In this document: piece after piece, positions 22,541 through 35,164 of the stretch | Numbering within the stretch: position 1 is the first letter of the stretch | Layout of the letters: each line of letters begins with the position of its first letter | Assembly (NCBI GenBank): GCA_036426205.1 | Contig: CM071573.1 | Coordinates: 46,863,789-46,927,788, forward strand | Direction: 5' to 3' | DNA: 64,000 nt | Origin: Ascaphus truei | Taxonomy: Eukaryota > Chordata > Amphibia > Anura > Ascaphidae | Made by a program: the position numbers and the translations under genes | Notes under the pieces: model-generated | What the model was told of the DNA's origin: nothing | Seen by the model: the letters and a program-made list of their open reading frames with translations, nothing else | Databases searched by the model: none

Positions 22541-24317
22541 TCACATATTACATTAGGACACATCCAATTCTGCATTGATGTGTGCTACTTTCATTAAAGT
22601 GCACTAAGGAATGAGATGGTATAAACTGTCTGTCTGGCTAACAATCTGTTTAAGTAACCAAACAAACATACTTGTGCCATATTGTTTTATACGTGTAACA
22701 CGTCTTTCTGTGTAGACGCGGGGGAGGGGGGGGGGGTTATATCAATTAAATGGGCCACAGACCTTCAAAACTGCATCCGGAATCCGCCTGTGTGTTTATA
22801 AAATGAAACAAATATTTGTTATTCTTGAATCCCGTTGGAATGTGACTTTATATGCAAAACAACAAAAACAACAAGACTCATATGCACATCCTATTAACCC
22901 TTAATTCTGCTCCCTCCATGCAAGGCTATCTGTCATAATGTAACAATGCAAGGCTATCCGTCGCACAGACCTGGTAACACTGCCGCTACACTTGCGATTT
23001 ACCGGCTCATAAACTAGACCGAACGTATTTGCACTGGATCCAGAGTCTAATTTACAAACTCTTACAAGGATCACAGCCGCATCATATTGTTTTAATACCC
23101 AATATTTTATTATCCGTGTTGACATTAAAATGAAATGAATTTTTAACTTGCTCATCTATACAAATCAGACGAGGGCCCACACTAGGTTTCTTGTGTTCTT
23201 TTGTTCTGATCTTACCTAGAAGAGCACCGCTGACTTCATACATTAGCTGTAGTGGGGGTATCTGTTCTAGTTTACAAGGCTATCCGTCATTATGTAATAA
23301 TGCAAGGCTATCTCTCATCATTTCAGAGGGGAAGGCTACCTGTCATTATGTCATAGGGCAAGGCTATCAATGATAAATTACATACAATGTTTTTTTTTTT
23401 TTTAAAAGGATTTTACTTAATGTTTTCGGCATTTTTATGCTACTAAAATTGAGAAATTCTAATACTAATAATGATAATAATAGTAATTAGTCCCCAAAGA
23501 TTGTGGAAACCAAAATAAAAACCTGTACACTGCTATGGCACAACTTACATTCATTTATAAAGCAAACACATCGATTCACAAGCACTTTTTTCAAAAGATG
23601 ACGCAAACTTTGCAATGATTTACTCTTGTAAAAAGCTGCAATTTCGTTGCAAAAAACGCTGCCTCTCTGCAGTCACACGTTCTCTTGTCTATTGCTTTGG
23701 ACAGTGATGTTCAGTAGGACATTGTAACACTGATAAACATGTCCTGGTAAGAGACTGGGAGATAATGGCTGGGGTAATTTTGGTGGCACATATATCTGTA
23801 TTAGATTTGATACAAAAAGCACTGGAGCACATAGTATGTTTCTTAACTGTGCCATTATAGCAGAGATATACCAAATCAGTGTCATTTTGCTCAAGCATCA
23901 GAAACCTCATCTGAGACTAGGAAAAGTGTGACATTAAATGAAAATGTTCGACTCGTGCCCAAAAGGTGAATTGTACAACAATAATCTTGAAAATGCTCCA
24001 AGGTACATAACTGCAATAAAAACATGCAAGTTATTTGGACAACCATCTAAAAAAACTGACCAAGTTTGGTAACAATCTGTTCTGTCGTTTGGAAGATATT
24101 CTTTCCCCCAGAAACGTGATATTTTTCCAAAGCTTCAGGTTTTTTTTGTTTTTTTTCTTAGGATTTTGTTTCCAAAACTGCTGAATGTTTCAAATAAATG
24201 TGAAAAAACCCAGATCACTAGAAAACTGCCAAGTTTCATCAGGTTTTAAGCTTCCCAGCCAGTCCTATGGATCCACTCACAAAGTGGGGTTAGCTGCCTT
24301 AAATCGGTTATTCCACA
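22541..24317. other. Intergenic; scattered 'caaggctatc' units
   Basis: A related phrase with 'aaggctatc' and 'gtcat..atgtaa' occurs about six times, near 22921-22960 and 23276-23370, possibly two broken pieces of one tandem array. The rest is AT-rich with no domain-bearing frame. Confidence 0.35.
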
Positions 24318-24643
24318 TAAGGCCGTGCTTATAGTCCTGGCTACGGCGACGCCGCGTCAAAACAAGTTTATGCAATCCGTCGCGTGCGCCTATAGTGTGC
24401 ACGACCGCGACGGAGCGACACACCGACCAAAATCGCTGAAGTCAATGAAAATTGATTTTTCTGGCGACTGCCGCGTGACGAAAGAGGGCACGTGAGCGGT
24501 TCAGCCAATAAGGGCGAACCGCTCACGGCCACGCCCCCTGGTTGCCGTCTCTTGTCTCCTACACTATAGGCAGAAATCGCTATGACAACAGCAACGGATG
24601 ATCTCACGCGGTCGCGTCGCCGTATCCGGGACAAAAAAGCTTA
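24318..24643. mobile_element. CpG-rich MITE, 'cttatagt..cggcgacg' family
   Basis: The left end has 'aaggccgtgcttatagtcc' then 'ctacggcgacgcc'; the right end is the inverse, 'gtcgcgtcgccgta'. Relatives lie at 32724-32909 and 57866-58109. It is CpG-dense and non-coding, and the superfamily was not determined. Confidence 0.6.
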
Positions 24644-25498
24644 GTCTAATGCAGCAGTCACCATGACATGTATAATCACACAGCTTACCATTCATTTTCC
24701 TGATCAGCTACTGTATATATACACATTTTGGTTTTGTTATGAGGTTTTTAGCTCTGGGTATGATATTAAGGAAAAGGACATGCTGGGTTAGTTTGTCTTT
24801 GTATTCATTTCATAGGCAAACTGTAAAACCTGCTTCAGAGAAACAATGTGACATGTTCACCACGTGCTAGAAACATTTTTTGTTAGAGCAAACAAAACAA
24901 GTATAACAAGGACATTGTCAAGTTTTGTGCTGTAAGTCTCGATGAAATTTTCTGTGTAAACCTATTTATGAGCTTACAACGTTTGATCCGTAAATAGGAC
25001 CCGGCTGAAAAGAGCTTGAAAAAACATTGTTGGTGAGAATTGCGCATGTCAGACGTTTGGCACCGCGGCTCACGGAGGTCGGAACTTCTGCTTTCTGTGC
25101 ACCGACAGTATGTGTAAATAGGCCTGTAATATTTGCTATGTTGCTTCTATATATATCAAACATAAGATCCGGTCCCACACAACTTTGTAATCATGATGAT
25201 TGAATACGGTGAAATGCTCCACTAGTTTTTTTTCTGCTATCCACTTATCCACACTAGGAACATACACACTATTTTTGTCCCTGATTTCTAGGTTACCCAG
25301 AAAAAGAGTCAGCTGTGACAATAAGCACTAAATATACTTTCTAACTTGACTCTGGTTTGCAACATGTAAGCTCCTGCACAAAGGAGGTTTCATATAGTTT
25401 CCATTGCATCGGCAAAGACCCTGGGACTGTTTCATGTTGACCTTTAAATATTCCTATATGTGTTGTTTTGTTTGAAACAGTATATCAGTTGTGTAGTA
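24644..25498. other. No gene seen
   Basis: AT-rich sequence with only short, domain-free frames on both strands. Confidence 0.4.
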
Positions 25499-25834
25499 TA
25501 AGGCCTCGGGCATGGTCGCGCTGCTGCTCGGCACTGAGCCCCTGCAGCCGCAATGAGAGCGGCTTTAGCAGGGGCTCGCGTACGCTTCCGCACGTTTGCA
25601 GAAGCGTGTGTCTCACTGAGTCTTCAGATTTTCCTGCTTGCCGGAGCGCAGGGCCGGTCACGTGAGCGGTTTGCCCAATGAGGGCAAACCAGCTCCGTGA
25701 CGTCACTGGCCCGCCCCCAGACCCGCCCCCGACACGCCCACGGACGGCGCGCTGTGTAAGGCCAGGGAAAGCACCGCTTTCCCTGAGCCTCAGCACGCCT
25801 CCGCACTTGGCAAACAACTATGTCCCAGGCCTTA
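25499..25834. mobile_element. GC-rich MITE with TAAGGCC...GGCCTTA ends
   Basis: The element starts 'taaggcctcgggcatgg' and ends 'atgtcccaggcctta', an inverted match. It has a CpG-rich centre with 'gcggtttgccc' and 'gggcaaacc' in opposed orientation. The partial copy at the right window edge (63924-64000) appears related, sharing 'gggaaagc' and 'ctttccctg'. Confidence 0.55.
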
Positions 25835-26329
25835 GACAATACTTATTGCCTTTTGTTTTCACCCTTTATGCCATTTTGAATGTATTAAGCTTTCTTGGGT
25901 TGCTATAGCAACTATTTAGGAAGCTACACCACTTCCTCTTTTGAAATAGGCAGCCATATTGCGTGCCCTGGGAAGAAGGATCTTCTGCAAGCGATCATGG
26001 GGGAAAGGATTGATCAGAAGCTCAATTTCATTGCTGTAAAGGCAAGGTACTGCTGCATTTATCAAACAAAAAATTGGGCCAGAGGAAATGCCCCTTTAAC
26101 CCTGTAGGCGGTTTCGCTTTCCACAAATTCATTACGCCACAGTATATATAATTCATTCTCCTATTGACAGTCAGCCTGCAGTTCTTGTTTGTACATGTGT
26201 CCTCCTGAGTATGCTATTCACATTAAACGAGGAGATGCAGCTGGCTGTGCATCGCAATTGACCGGTGTAGCAATAGCAGGATCAGTGCATATACATGTAA
26301 TGTAAGAAGCCTTTACTATAGGGATGCTC
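25835..26329. other. No gene seen
   Basis: AT-rich intergenic DNA with no repeat structure that I can define. Confidence 0.4.
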
Positions 26330-27480
26330 ATGTTACAGTTACATAGTAAATGAAGTTGAAAACAAACATACGTCCATCAAGTTCAACCTATGCTAAATTT
26401 AGATAACAGATACTTTATCCTATATTTGTAATTACAGTATATTGATCCAGAGGAAGGCAAACAAAAAACCCCAGTGATACATTATCTAATGATATCTCAT
26501 AAGGAGGGGTATAAATTCCTTCCTGACTCCAAATATTGGCAATCAGATTACTCCCTGGATCAACATTCTTCCCAAGTATACTTATTTGTTATATCCCTGT
26601 ATACTTTTCCTTTCTAAGAAGATGTCCAACCTTTTTTGAAGATATCTATTGTATCTGCCATCACAGTCTCCTTGGGTTATAAATTCCAAATTTGAACTGC
26701 CCTTACTGTAAAGAAACCTTTCCTTTGTTGCTGGTAAAATCACCTTTCCTCCAACCTTAAGGGATGGCCCTGAGTCCTTAGTACTGCCATTGGAATGAAT
26801 AGTTCTTTTGAAAGCTCCTTGTACTGTCCCCAAATATATTTGTAGATCATTATCATATCCCCTCTTAGACGCCTCTTTTCTAATGTAAACAAATCTAATT
26901 TAGCTAGCCTCTCCTCATAAATTAGATTGTCCATTCCCTTTATTAATTTGGTGGCTCTTCTCTGCACCCTCTCTAGTTCCATAATGCCTTTTCTTAGGAT
27001 TGGTGTCCAAAATTGTACTCCATATTCAAGGTGTGGTCTTACTAATGCTTTGTTATGGGGCATAATTATGTTTACTTCCCTTTCATCCATTGCCCGTTTG
27101 ATGCAAGATAAGATCTTGTTTGCCTTTGCAGCTGCTGCATGACTTTGGGCACTATTACTTAGCCTGCTGTCTACAAGCACTTCTAAATCCTTCTCCATCA
27201 AGGATTCCCCTAATGTATCCCCATTTAATTTGTAAGTTTCCTGTTTATTCTTGCTTCGTAAAATGCATAACCTTACCTTTATTTGTATTAAACCTCATCT
27301 GCCATTTAGCTGCCCAAGTTTCCAGTCTCTCCAAGTCCTTCTGCTCCGATTCTGCTACCTTACACAATTTAGTATCATCAGCAAAGATGGAGACTGCACT
27401 CTATGCCAACCTCAAGGTCATTAATAAATAAGTTAAAAAGCAGGGGTCCCAGTACCGATCCTCCACTCACAACTTTAGCC
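26330..27480 (-). mobile_element. CR1-type LINE, 3' end (5'-truncated)
   Basis: The minus strand encodes the C-terminal part of a CR1-type reverse transcriptase. Residues of the frame at 27201-26740 include RPHLEYGVQFWTP, ELERVQRRATKLIKGM and LEKRRLRGDMI, the region after the RT core. Beyond the frame, the 3' untranslated part runs to 'tatgtaactgtaac' near 26333, a short direct-repeat tail typical of CR1. Further frames at 26833-26582 show frameshifts. Everything upstream of the RT C-terminus is missing, as usual for 5'-truncated LINE copies. Confidence 0.8.
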
Positions 27481-27789
27481 CAGTCTGAAAAAGTTAAATT
27501 TAAGACAATATATATATAATTTTTTCTCTATTACTTGGATACTAACATGTGAGAGTCAGCTTTGCGGGTTAAAAATGCCAAGGTTATCTTCACAGCTTGC
27601 AAAGAGTTTTTTCATTCCTGAAAAATATTACTAAAAACCCAGAGACCCAGTTAATCTACCAAAAAAATTCAAAAACGTGTCTTGTTTATGTAACACCCAT
27701 ACAGAGTAACGCCCTTTCCCCATCACATGATGCTGGGTGAATAGGTAGAATCATAGCCCCACCCACTTTTGCCTAGTGATGTCATTGCA

Positions 27790-27809
27790 GGATATATATA
27801 TATTGTGTG

Positions 27810-27851
<42 letters not shown>

Positions 27852-27852
27852 A
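27790..27852. repeat. (TA)n microsatellite
   Basis: Alternating TA is interrupted once by 'ttgtgtgtatgtg'. Confidence 0.95.
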
Positions 27853-28104
27853 ATGTGTATATCAGGGGTGACTCCATTTTGTCTAGTGTATAACCATTTT
27901 ATGCTAACACTGCCATTCTGCTTAGTAGTATAAAATTAACTAACCCTTTTTTCAACTACCCTTTTTATGAATCTAATGTTGGCTGAACTTCTGAATTGAT
28001 ATAGGAAGTATTGACCAAATAAGGCACAAACGGGAACTTATGTACGGTCTCAGCAATTTAATCTTGCCATTGCCCTAAGCCCGCAAAATGTATATATTGT
28101 ATGA

Positions 28105-29604
28105 AACGTTTAGGAATTGCAACCATTTTCATACACAGTCCCCTTATTTCAGGGGCTCAAATGTAATTGGACAAATTAACACAATCATAAATAAAATGTT
28201 CATTTTTAATACTTTTTTGAGAATCATTTGCAGGCATTGACTGCTTGAAATCTGGAACGCATGGACATCACCAAACGCTGAGTTTCCTCCTTTGTGATGC
28301 TTTGCCAGACCTTTACTGAAGCTGTCTTCAGTTGTTGTTTGTTTGTGGGTCTTTCTGCCTTAAGTTTTGTATTCAACAAGTGAAATGCATGCTCGATCGG
28401 GTTGAGATCAGGTGATTGACTCGGCCATTGCAGAATATTCCCCTTCTTTGCCTTAAAAAACGCCTGGTTTGCTTTCACAGTATGTTTTGGGTCATTGTCC
28501 ATTTGTAAAGTGAAGCGCCGTCCAATCAACTTCGCTGAATTTGGCTGAATCTGAGCAGACAATATATCCCTATACACTTCAGAATTCATCTGGCTGCTTC
28601 TGTCTTCTGTCACATCATCAATAAACACTTGTGACCCAGTGCCATTGTAAGCCATGCATGCCCATACCATCACGCTGCCTCCACCGTGTTTTACAGATGA
28701 TTTGGTGTGCTTTGGATCATGAGTCGTTCCAAGCCTTCTCCATACTTTTTTCTTCCCATCATTCTGGTACAGGTTGATCTTAGTTTCATCTGTCCAAAGA
28801 ATGCTGTTCCAAAACTGGGCTAGCTTTTTTAGATATTGTTTGGCAAAGTCTAATCTGGCCTTTCTATTCTTGAGGCTTATGAATGGTTTGCACATTGTGG
28901 TGAACCCTCTGTATTTGCTCTCGTCAAGTCTTCTCTTTATGGTAGACTTGGATAATGATATGCCCACCTCCTGGAGAGTGTTCTTCACTTGGCTGGATGT
29001 TGTGAAGGGGTTTTTCTTTACCATGGAAAGGATCCTATGATCATCCACCACTGTTGTCTTCCGTGGACGTCCAGGCCTTTTTGTGTTGCAGAGCTCACCA
29101 GTGCGTTCTTTTTTTCTCAGAATGTACCAAACTGTGGATGTGGCCACTCCTAATGTTCCTGCTATCTCTCTGATGGATTTTTTTTTTTTTTGCAGCCTCA
29201 GGATGCCCTGTTTTGCTCGCATTGAGAGCTCCTTTGATCGCATGTTGTGGGTTCACAGCAACAGATTCCAAATGTGAATGCCACACCTGGAATCAACTCC
29301 AGACCTTTTACCTGCTTAATTGATGATGAAATAATGAAGGAATTGCCCACACCTGTCCATGAAACAGTTTTTGAGTCAATTGTCCAATTACTTTTGATCC
29401 TTTGAAAAAGAGGCGGCTACATATTAAAGAGATGTAATTCCTAAACCCTTCCTCCAATTTAGATGTGAATACCCTCAACTTAAATCTAATAGACTGCACT
29501 TTAAGCCCATATTCATTATTTAACTGTAACTTGAATTTATTTTGGTACACAGCCAAAATAACAAAACTTGTATCAGTGTCCAATTATTTCCGGACCTAAC
29601 TGTA
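28105..29604 (-). mobile_element. Tc1/mariner element, IR/DR type, one end truncated
   Basis: The right end (5' of the transposase) keeps both binding-repeat copies: an outer 'gtccaattatttccgg' ending 'cctaactgta' at the TA target (29576-29604) and an inner 'gtccaattacttttgatcc' (29382-29400). The left end has only the inner copy, inverted ('aaatgtaattggac', 28159-28172), and homology stops at about 28105. The outer left terminus is therefore missing and the element should not move by itself, although its transposase frame is intact. Confidence 0.82.
28224..29243 (-). CDS. Tc1-family transposase, full length (339 aa)
   Basis: The protein would bind the element's terminal repeats and catalyse cut-and-paste transposition into TA sites in the nucleus. 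It begins with a paired-like helix-turn-helix (REIAGTLGVATSTVWYILRK, residues 25-44), a GRPR AT-hook-like motif (58-61) and a second HTH region. The RNase H-fold catalytic domain has D152 (WTDET), D249 (QMDND) and E284 (SPDLNPIEHAF), with 34 residues between the last two, so it is DD34E. Length and frame are those of complete Tc1 transposases and there is no stop or frameshift. The ATG at 29243 is the first in frame with these domains. Expression is unknown. Confidence 0.9.
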   Translation of the reverse strand: MRSKELSMRAKQGILRLQKKKKSIREIAGTLGVATSTVWYILRKKERTGELCNTKRPGRPRKTTVVDDHRILSMVKKNPFTTSSQVKNTLQEVGISLSKSTIKRRLDESKYRGFTTMCKPFISLKNRKARLDFAKQYLKKLAQFWNSILWTDETKINLYQNDGKKKVWRRLGTTHDPKHTKSSVKHGGGSVMVWACMAYNGTGSQVFIDDVTEDRSSQMNSEVYRDILSAQIQPNSAKLIGRRFTLQMDNDPKHTVKANQAFFKAKKGNILQWPSQSPDLNPIEHAFHLLNTKLKAERPTNKQQLKTASVKVWQSITKEETQRLVMSMRSRFQAVNACK

Positions 29605-30120
29605 TACATACATACATACAGTTGTGTGAAAAAGAAAGTACACCCTCTTTGAATTCTATGATTTTATATATCAGGGCATAATAACAATCATCTGTTCCTT
29701 AGCAGGTCTTAAAATTAGGTAAATACAACCTCAGATGAACAACAACACATGACATATTACACCGTGTCATGACACCGCACCACGCTGTCAGTAAGACTCG
29801 CAAGCAGGTAAAGTGAGGGGGGGTGACTTTCTTGGGGCGCGTTTTCTTTTTAGAATTTGTCGAGCCCTGTGTATATATATATATATATATACACACACAC
29901 ATACACACACACATTGCCAATGAGTATCAATATAGAAGTGCAAATTGCAAACATTTGACAAATGTACCTGTAGCCTCGGTCTCTTTTTGGTCCCAGAGAC
30001 CCCCCTCCTTGCGTGCCGAGCGGTCGCGGGTGCCGCCGGAGGCAGCGACGGACCCGCCGGCACGGCGAGAAGGTGGGGGCCGGAGCAGGGAGCGCTCCGA
30101 GTCCTCGGAGCCTTGGCAAC
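29605..30120. other. Intergenic with AT and CA microsatellites
   Basis: TACA units follow the Tc1 end at 29605, and a TATATA/CACACA tract lies at 29873-29912. No gene is seen; CpG density rises towards 30100. Confidence 0.5.
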
Positions 30121-31130
30121 GCACCCGGCTAGCGGGGGCCACCATGACAGGTTGCGCGAGCGTGCGAGTTGGTCGCGCATGCGCAGTAAGGTGCGGAGGT
30201 TGCGGCGGCCATCAGGGACTCAGCAGGATAATCGCGCACACGGCCCCAAGGTAAAGGCAGCCTCCACGGGACTACAACTCCCATGAGGCTTAGGGCCAAG
30301 CATCCCAGGTGTCCCCAAGTAGCCAATGAGAGGCCAGGATTCCCTAGAGCAGGGATAGATACATTTTGCGGGCTTAGGGCAATGGCAGTTGGAGCTTGGA
30401 GCAGGAAGGGGAAGGCAGGGTGTAGGGAGCAAGTGGCTCCTACACCAGGTAAGGTATCCCCGGGTCCCAGGCAGGCCCCAATCCATGTTAGGGTAGTGGG
30501 TAGGTACTGAGGGACGGCCCCTAAGGTAGGGATTCTGCCCTTAGGTGCGTGTGGTGTGCAGTCTTGTCAGTGTCATGGCTGTCAGTGCTGTGAGTGCTGA
30601 CAAGAAGGCACAGTGTGTGTGCAGTGTAGCTGCAGGTACCAGGTTGAGTGCAGTGCGGTTGCTGCAGGTACCGTGTGAGTGCAGTGCGGTTGCTGCAGGT
30701 ACAGTGTGAGTGCAGTGGGTTGCTGCAGGTACTAGGGAGAAGCTAGTGAGAGGGTATCCGGGAGGTGAAGGGAGAGGTAGTGTGGGTGGAGGGGGTCAGG
30801 GACCCGCCTGCATAGGACAAGTCTTCCCCGCAGGCCCCTAGGAGAATCCCTGAAGTCACCGTAGGTTGCTGTGCTGCAGGGACGCCCTATAGTGGTAGCG
30901 AGCATCACCCTTACTGAGTACCAGTTAGGGACAAAGCACAGAGTTGCGGCGGTTGCAGTCATCTGGGACCAGACGGCTGGACACCGTGACATCTGGAGGC
31001 CACGTGTCGGATCGACAGACCCTTTGCAAAGTTGTTACCGGTCACCGCCGTGACCGGAAGGTATTATTACATCAAGTGCACCAACACCGGTCAACAGGTG
31101 CTGATCCCGCCTTAGGCGTAACTCTTTAGG
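30121..31130 (+). mobile_element. CpG-rich retroelement-like segment with ZNF143-type motif
   Basis: The segment has CpG-rich promoter-like sequence, with 'ggccccaaggtaaaggcagcc' and 'actacaactcccatgaggc' (30271-30289). The same phrase recurs at about 34408-34449 in the insertion inside LINE copy A, so this is a repeat family. The motif resembles the ZNF143/Staf site ACTACAAYTCCCAGNATGC. A ~32-bp tandem repeat with 'gcggttgctgcaggtac' follows at 30640-30735. A solo LTR or a promoter-bearing transposon piece are both possible. Confidence 0.35.
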
Positions 31131-31655
31131 GACACTAAGCGAGTGGCTAAAGAACTGAGCCTAAACCAATACATTACCGTACACGGACACGGTGTGGAGC
31201 ACGTGGTAGCGGGACAGAGACGGTACTCAATAGGAGCGTGGCTGAGCCACTACCGTTATAAGGACGGTACCAGTTATTAGGGTGTTAGGCATTGCTGCTA
31301 AGGTTATGTGTTAGGTTATGTGTTATATGAATTAATATGATAAAGTGATAAGGATTATTCATTGCGTTACAGTAAAATTGGTTGCATCACATATGTGTTG
31401 TATGTTTCTTGCCCAGGGGAATCTCACATCACGGGGATCCTGAGTAAGTGGAGGCGCTGCGCTATTACGTGTTACCCCAGGCTCCCAGCTAGCGGAGGCT
31501 CAGATCTCCTGGAGCCACAGGTTGTGTACAGTGACCAGCAGTCTCTTTGGGAGCGTCAGAAAAAGGGCTACATACCATTTATAATAAAAAAGACAGAAGT
31601 GAAAACCATGCTAGGTGTGTAAACATATAACACACGAATTGCATATAGATTAATA
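31131..31655. other. No gene seen
   Basis: No recognisable coding or repeat structure. An 86-codon + strand frame at 31362-31622 has no known motif. Confidence 0.35.
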
Positions 31656-31659
31656 TAAT

Positions 31660-31990
31660 ATAGCGTTCTAAGTCAAACTTCTTTGGGTTTTGTCACTGAA
31701 ATTGTGTTTTGATTTTTATTGGGTGAAAGACTTTTGCGAGTAACGGCATTTAGATCATTTACAATCCAAACTATATGTTTCTTACTTTAGTTATCATAAG
31801 TCAATTATATCATGTATTCCAAGTGATAGTTTGGAAATTTCAGCACAAAAATAAATAAAATAATTTATACTCTCAAATCTCTTTCATTGAATTAAAAAAA
31901 TCACCATCACAAATACAATTTCTGTGACAAAACAGTCACAAAAGACTAAGATGTTTAACTTACAATGCGCGTGCTCGACACACACAACGT
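31660..31990. mobile_element. MITE with inverted ends ('caaatacaatttctgtgacaa' family)
   Basis: The left half, 'gttttgtcactgaaattgtg', is inverted at 'acaatttctgtgacaaaac', and an end with 'aatgcgcgtgctcgacacac' closes the right side. A shorter copy of the same family lies inside 56590-56765, where both halves are adjacent. Confidence 0.55.
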
Positions 31991-32723
31991 TTTGAAAATC
32001 CACAGTGCCCTTTCTCTTTTTTTCCTGTTATTATTTGATGTTAAAACACTGGATTTTGCTGAATTTTGAGACATTGTTAAACATCTTATGGAATGCACTT
32101 CATGGTCATTAATGGCTTGGAAACGTAAGATCTGTAATATCTCATGTTTGGAATAACAAGCAAGTTCCCCCAGTGAGAAGGAAATGACTTTGTGCCATGA
32201 AACGTTTCAGGAACAGCTAGCTACACAACCGACACGCTATTACATTGGTTAGCAGTTTTAGATGTGTATACAATAAATAAAAATATTTACTGTTTTAATA
32301 AAATTGCTAATAAATCGTAGCCCAGCTTTATAATCTGTGTTTATCACAAGCAAGTCTGAAATGGAACTCACTGCACGTAAAGAAGTCAGACCCCTCTGTA
32401 AGGTTCTCTCGTTGCTTTAGGATAAATACTTTCTGGAATGTATCAAAGAGTATGCAGTTTCCATTTCCCAATGAAATCAAAATGTGCCAGTGACCAAAGA
32501 GAGACGTAAATCTCACGCTATCATAGCAGCTATGGTCTTTTGCTAACTGTTGCCTGGAGCCATGTGCTTTCTTCCTTCAGACACTTCATTTAGAGTTTGC
32601 TGTTTTTGATTAGGACCAAGTGCAGGAGAGCAGTTAAACAATGCTATCCTATGGTCAAATGCGTGTGCAGATATTGGCAGTAAAGCATTCAGCGACTGCA
32701 TGATTGCTGTAAAATGAATGCTC
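31991..32723. other. No gene seen
   Basis: AT-rich, without domain-bearing frames or clear repeats. Confidence 0.4.
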
Positions 32724-32909
32724 AGGCTGCGCTTATAGTGCCGGCGACAGCAACGCCGCGTCAAAACAAATGCATTGCCGCCGTCGCGTGCGCTTATAGT
32801 AACGGATGTGACAGAGCGACGGCTTGGTCGCAATCGCTGGAAGTCATCTCAATTTGATTTTTCCAGCAACCGTCGCCTGACCGTCGCCGGCACTATAAGC
32901 GTAGCCTTA
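32724..32909. mobile_element. CpG-rich MITE, 'cttatagtgccggcgac' family
   Basis: It starts 'aggctgcgcttatagtgcc' and ends 'ggcactataagcgtagcc', an inverted match over more than 20 bp. It is the shortest of the three copies in this window and non-coding. Confidence 0.7.
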
Positions 32910-33682
32910 GACACCGGCGTTTAGAAGTGTATAAAGATTCTGAATAGCATTACAGAGTACATGCACCACGATCACTTTAGGAATAGGGTCACCTTGCTTT
33001 AAAGCCACAGGACCGCTTACTCTGTCCTTTTGTTTACAATTCGCTTTGTCTTTCCTTTTGTGACTCTAAGCTCAGGTTTTATTGTAATATTCTCCAGATG
33101 TTTCCTATTCATGGCAGCTTTGGAAGCCCGGCTGCATTTTTCCTCAGTATAGATTGCATGTTTCGTGACTTGGGTTGTTCTATTGAGATTTGGGGATTTC
33201 ATTGACAAAACATATTACATTACACAACGACTTACAAAAATAGTAGGGAAATGTTACACAGCGGATTGCTTTTATTTTGTATACCTCCAATATATATTGC
33301 TAGATGGGACCACACCATTTAGCAAATACCTTCCCTACATCTGTCATATTCATGAGAAAGCTACAAGCTGAGCTTCTGTTGACAAGGCTGTAGATTGACC
33401 AATGTAATCAAATTCAGGCAATCTAGAGATTCCTGTAAATCGAATAGTTTGACCTTTTAGTCTTTCTCCCTGACATAAAGACTTTGAGAAACGGCTTTGG
33501 GTATCTGGTATTAATACTGTATGCTGACGTTCTTTCATCACTACAAGCGATTTCTGCTGCCTTGCTCTTTGGGTTACATTGGGGAGCCATGGACCAGCTA
33601 TCAGTACTTCTACCAGCTTCTTGGCAATTATTGGGTTTTAAAGAGGCAATCCAAACAGCTTAAAATATATATGTAGCCTTTG
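32910..33682. other. No gene seen
   Basis: AT-rich sequence with short unrelated frames only. Confidence 0.4.
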
Positions 33683-34105
33683 ATTTACTAAATCACCTAA
33701 GCTGCCGATCAATTTGTTCTCCCATGATCGATCAGCAAAATCCTGCTTCCCAGGGTTCACTAAATGGCCGCCTTTCAGTTTCAAATCAATCTTTCAGTAA
33801 CTCAGCAGCTATAATGTATCTTTATATGCCAACTGAAATATTATCTATTGTCACAGTTTACAGCTCAAACTGCTGGGAATATTGGCGACAAAATATCACA
33901 AACAGGAAAGTGTTACAAAGATCTTGCACTGCTGGGGAGGTGGGCTAAAGCCTGCTATAGAAATCAGAGGATTATCAGTATTTATTTATTTATAAAATGT
34001 TTTACCAGGAAGTAATACATTGAGAGTTACCTCTCGTTTTCAAGTATTTCCTGGGCATAGAGTTAAGATGACAAATAATACATGGTTCCAATACATAGTT
34101 ATGTA

Positions 34106-34920
34106 GCCAGGCCCCCTCTGGCTCCCCAGACATTCGGTTCTCTCTCTCCTACCTGCGACAGCGTGAGGGCAGTTGCAGGGGTGATCGCGTCACCGGGGGC
34201 ACACGGCGACATCAGCTACAGGGCGCCGCCATCTTGTGTGCATTTGCGCATACGCGGAAGTTCGCGCGCGTGCAGTATAGCCTCAGATGCGATATGGCAG
34301 CCATTACAGGGAGTGAGAAGAGACGCTCCATAGTCAGGGACATCCCCCAGTTCGCACATGCGCAGTTAGCAGCGGCGGCGGCTATTACACAGCGCGCACG
34401 AGGCCCCAATGTTAAAGAGAGCCACCAAGGACTACAATTCCCAGCAGCCTCTGGGGACTGCACTTTCACCCTGGTCACAGGCAGCCAGGCAGCCAGACAG
34501 CCAATAAGGCTGACAGATTCTCATGCTGCAAAGTTGCAACAATGTTGTGTGAAGACAGGGATTGTCAGTTAGGAGCTGGGACACAGAGAGGGGAGGGTGT
34601 GGCGCGGCCATGATGCACATTTTCTGATGTGTGTGTACAGCATTGAGGGCTGAGCATGGTTGAGGAAGGATCCACCCCACTGCCGGCGATCTCCCCTCCT
34701 CATTGTCTCCCTGCCACAGCACGTGACGCATTGCCGCTCGGAATCACAATCCTATTGTAGCCCGGAATCACAATCCTATTGTAGCCCCTGTGTCTGACGG
34801 GTCACAGTGGGAAGTGAGCCTGGCAGCGAGAAGGGACTGGGGCCGACTAGGCAGGAAGTAATGAGCTGCTGAGTGGTGCACATGCAGTCGCGTGCGCCGC
34901 CGGGTGCAACGAGACCCAAG
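34106..34920 (+). mobile_element. CpG-rich insertion in LINE copy A with ZNF143-type motif
   Basis: Copy B of the LINE passes without it from the 3' untranslated region to 'cttagactggtgg'. The insert is CpG-rich and contains 'actacaattcccagcagcc' (34431-34449), close to the ZNF143/Staf consensus, and a duplicated 'cacaatcctattgtagccc' near 34745-34785. It shares sequence with 30121-31130. Its class is not clear. Confidence 0.45.
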
Positions 34921-35164
34921 CCTTAGACTGGTGGGGGCTGTGAGAGTCTCCGGTAGATTGTTCCAGTTTTGGGGTGCACGGTAAGAGAAGGAGGAGCGGC
35001 CGGATACTTTGCTGAGCCTTGGGACCATGAACAGTCTTTTGGAGTCAGATCTCAGGTGATAAGTGCTGCATGTGGTAGGGGTGAGGAGCTTGTTCAAGTA
35101 GACGGGCAGCTCGCCCAGAAAGTATTTGAAGGCAAGACAGGAGAGATGAACTTTGCGCCTAGAC

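Noticed and set aside
29823..30254. Overlapping 143-, 130- and 113-codon frames on both strands
   Set aside because: GC-rich repeat DNA giving simultaneous frames on both strands; no domain.
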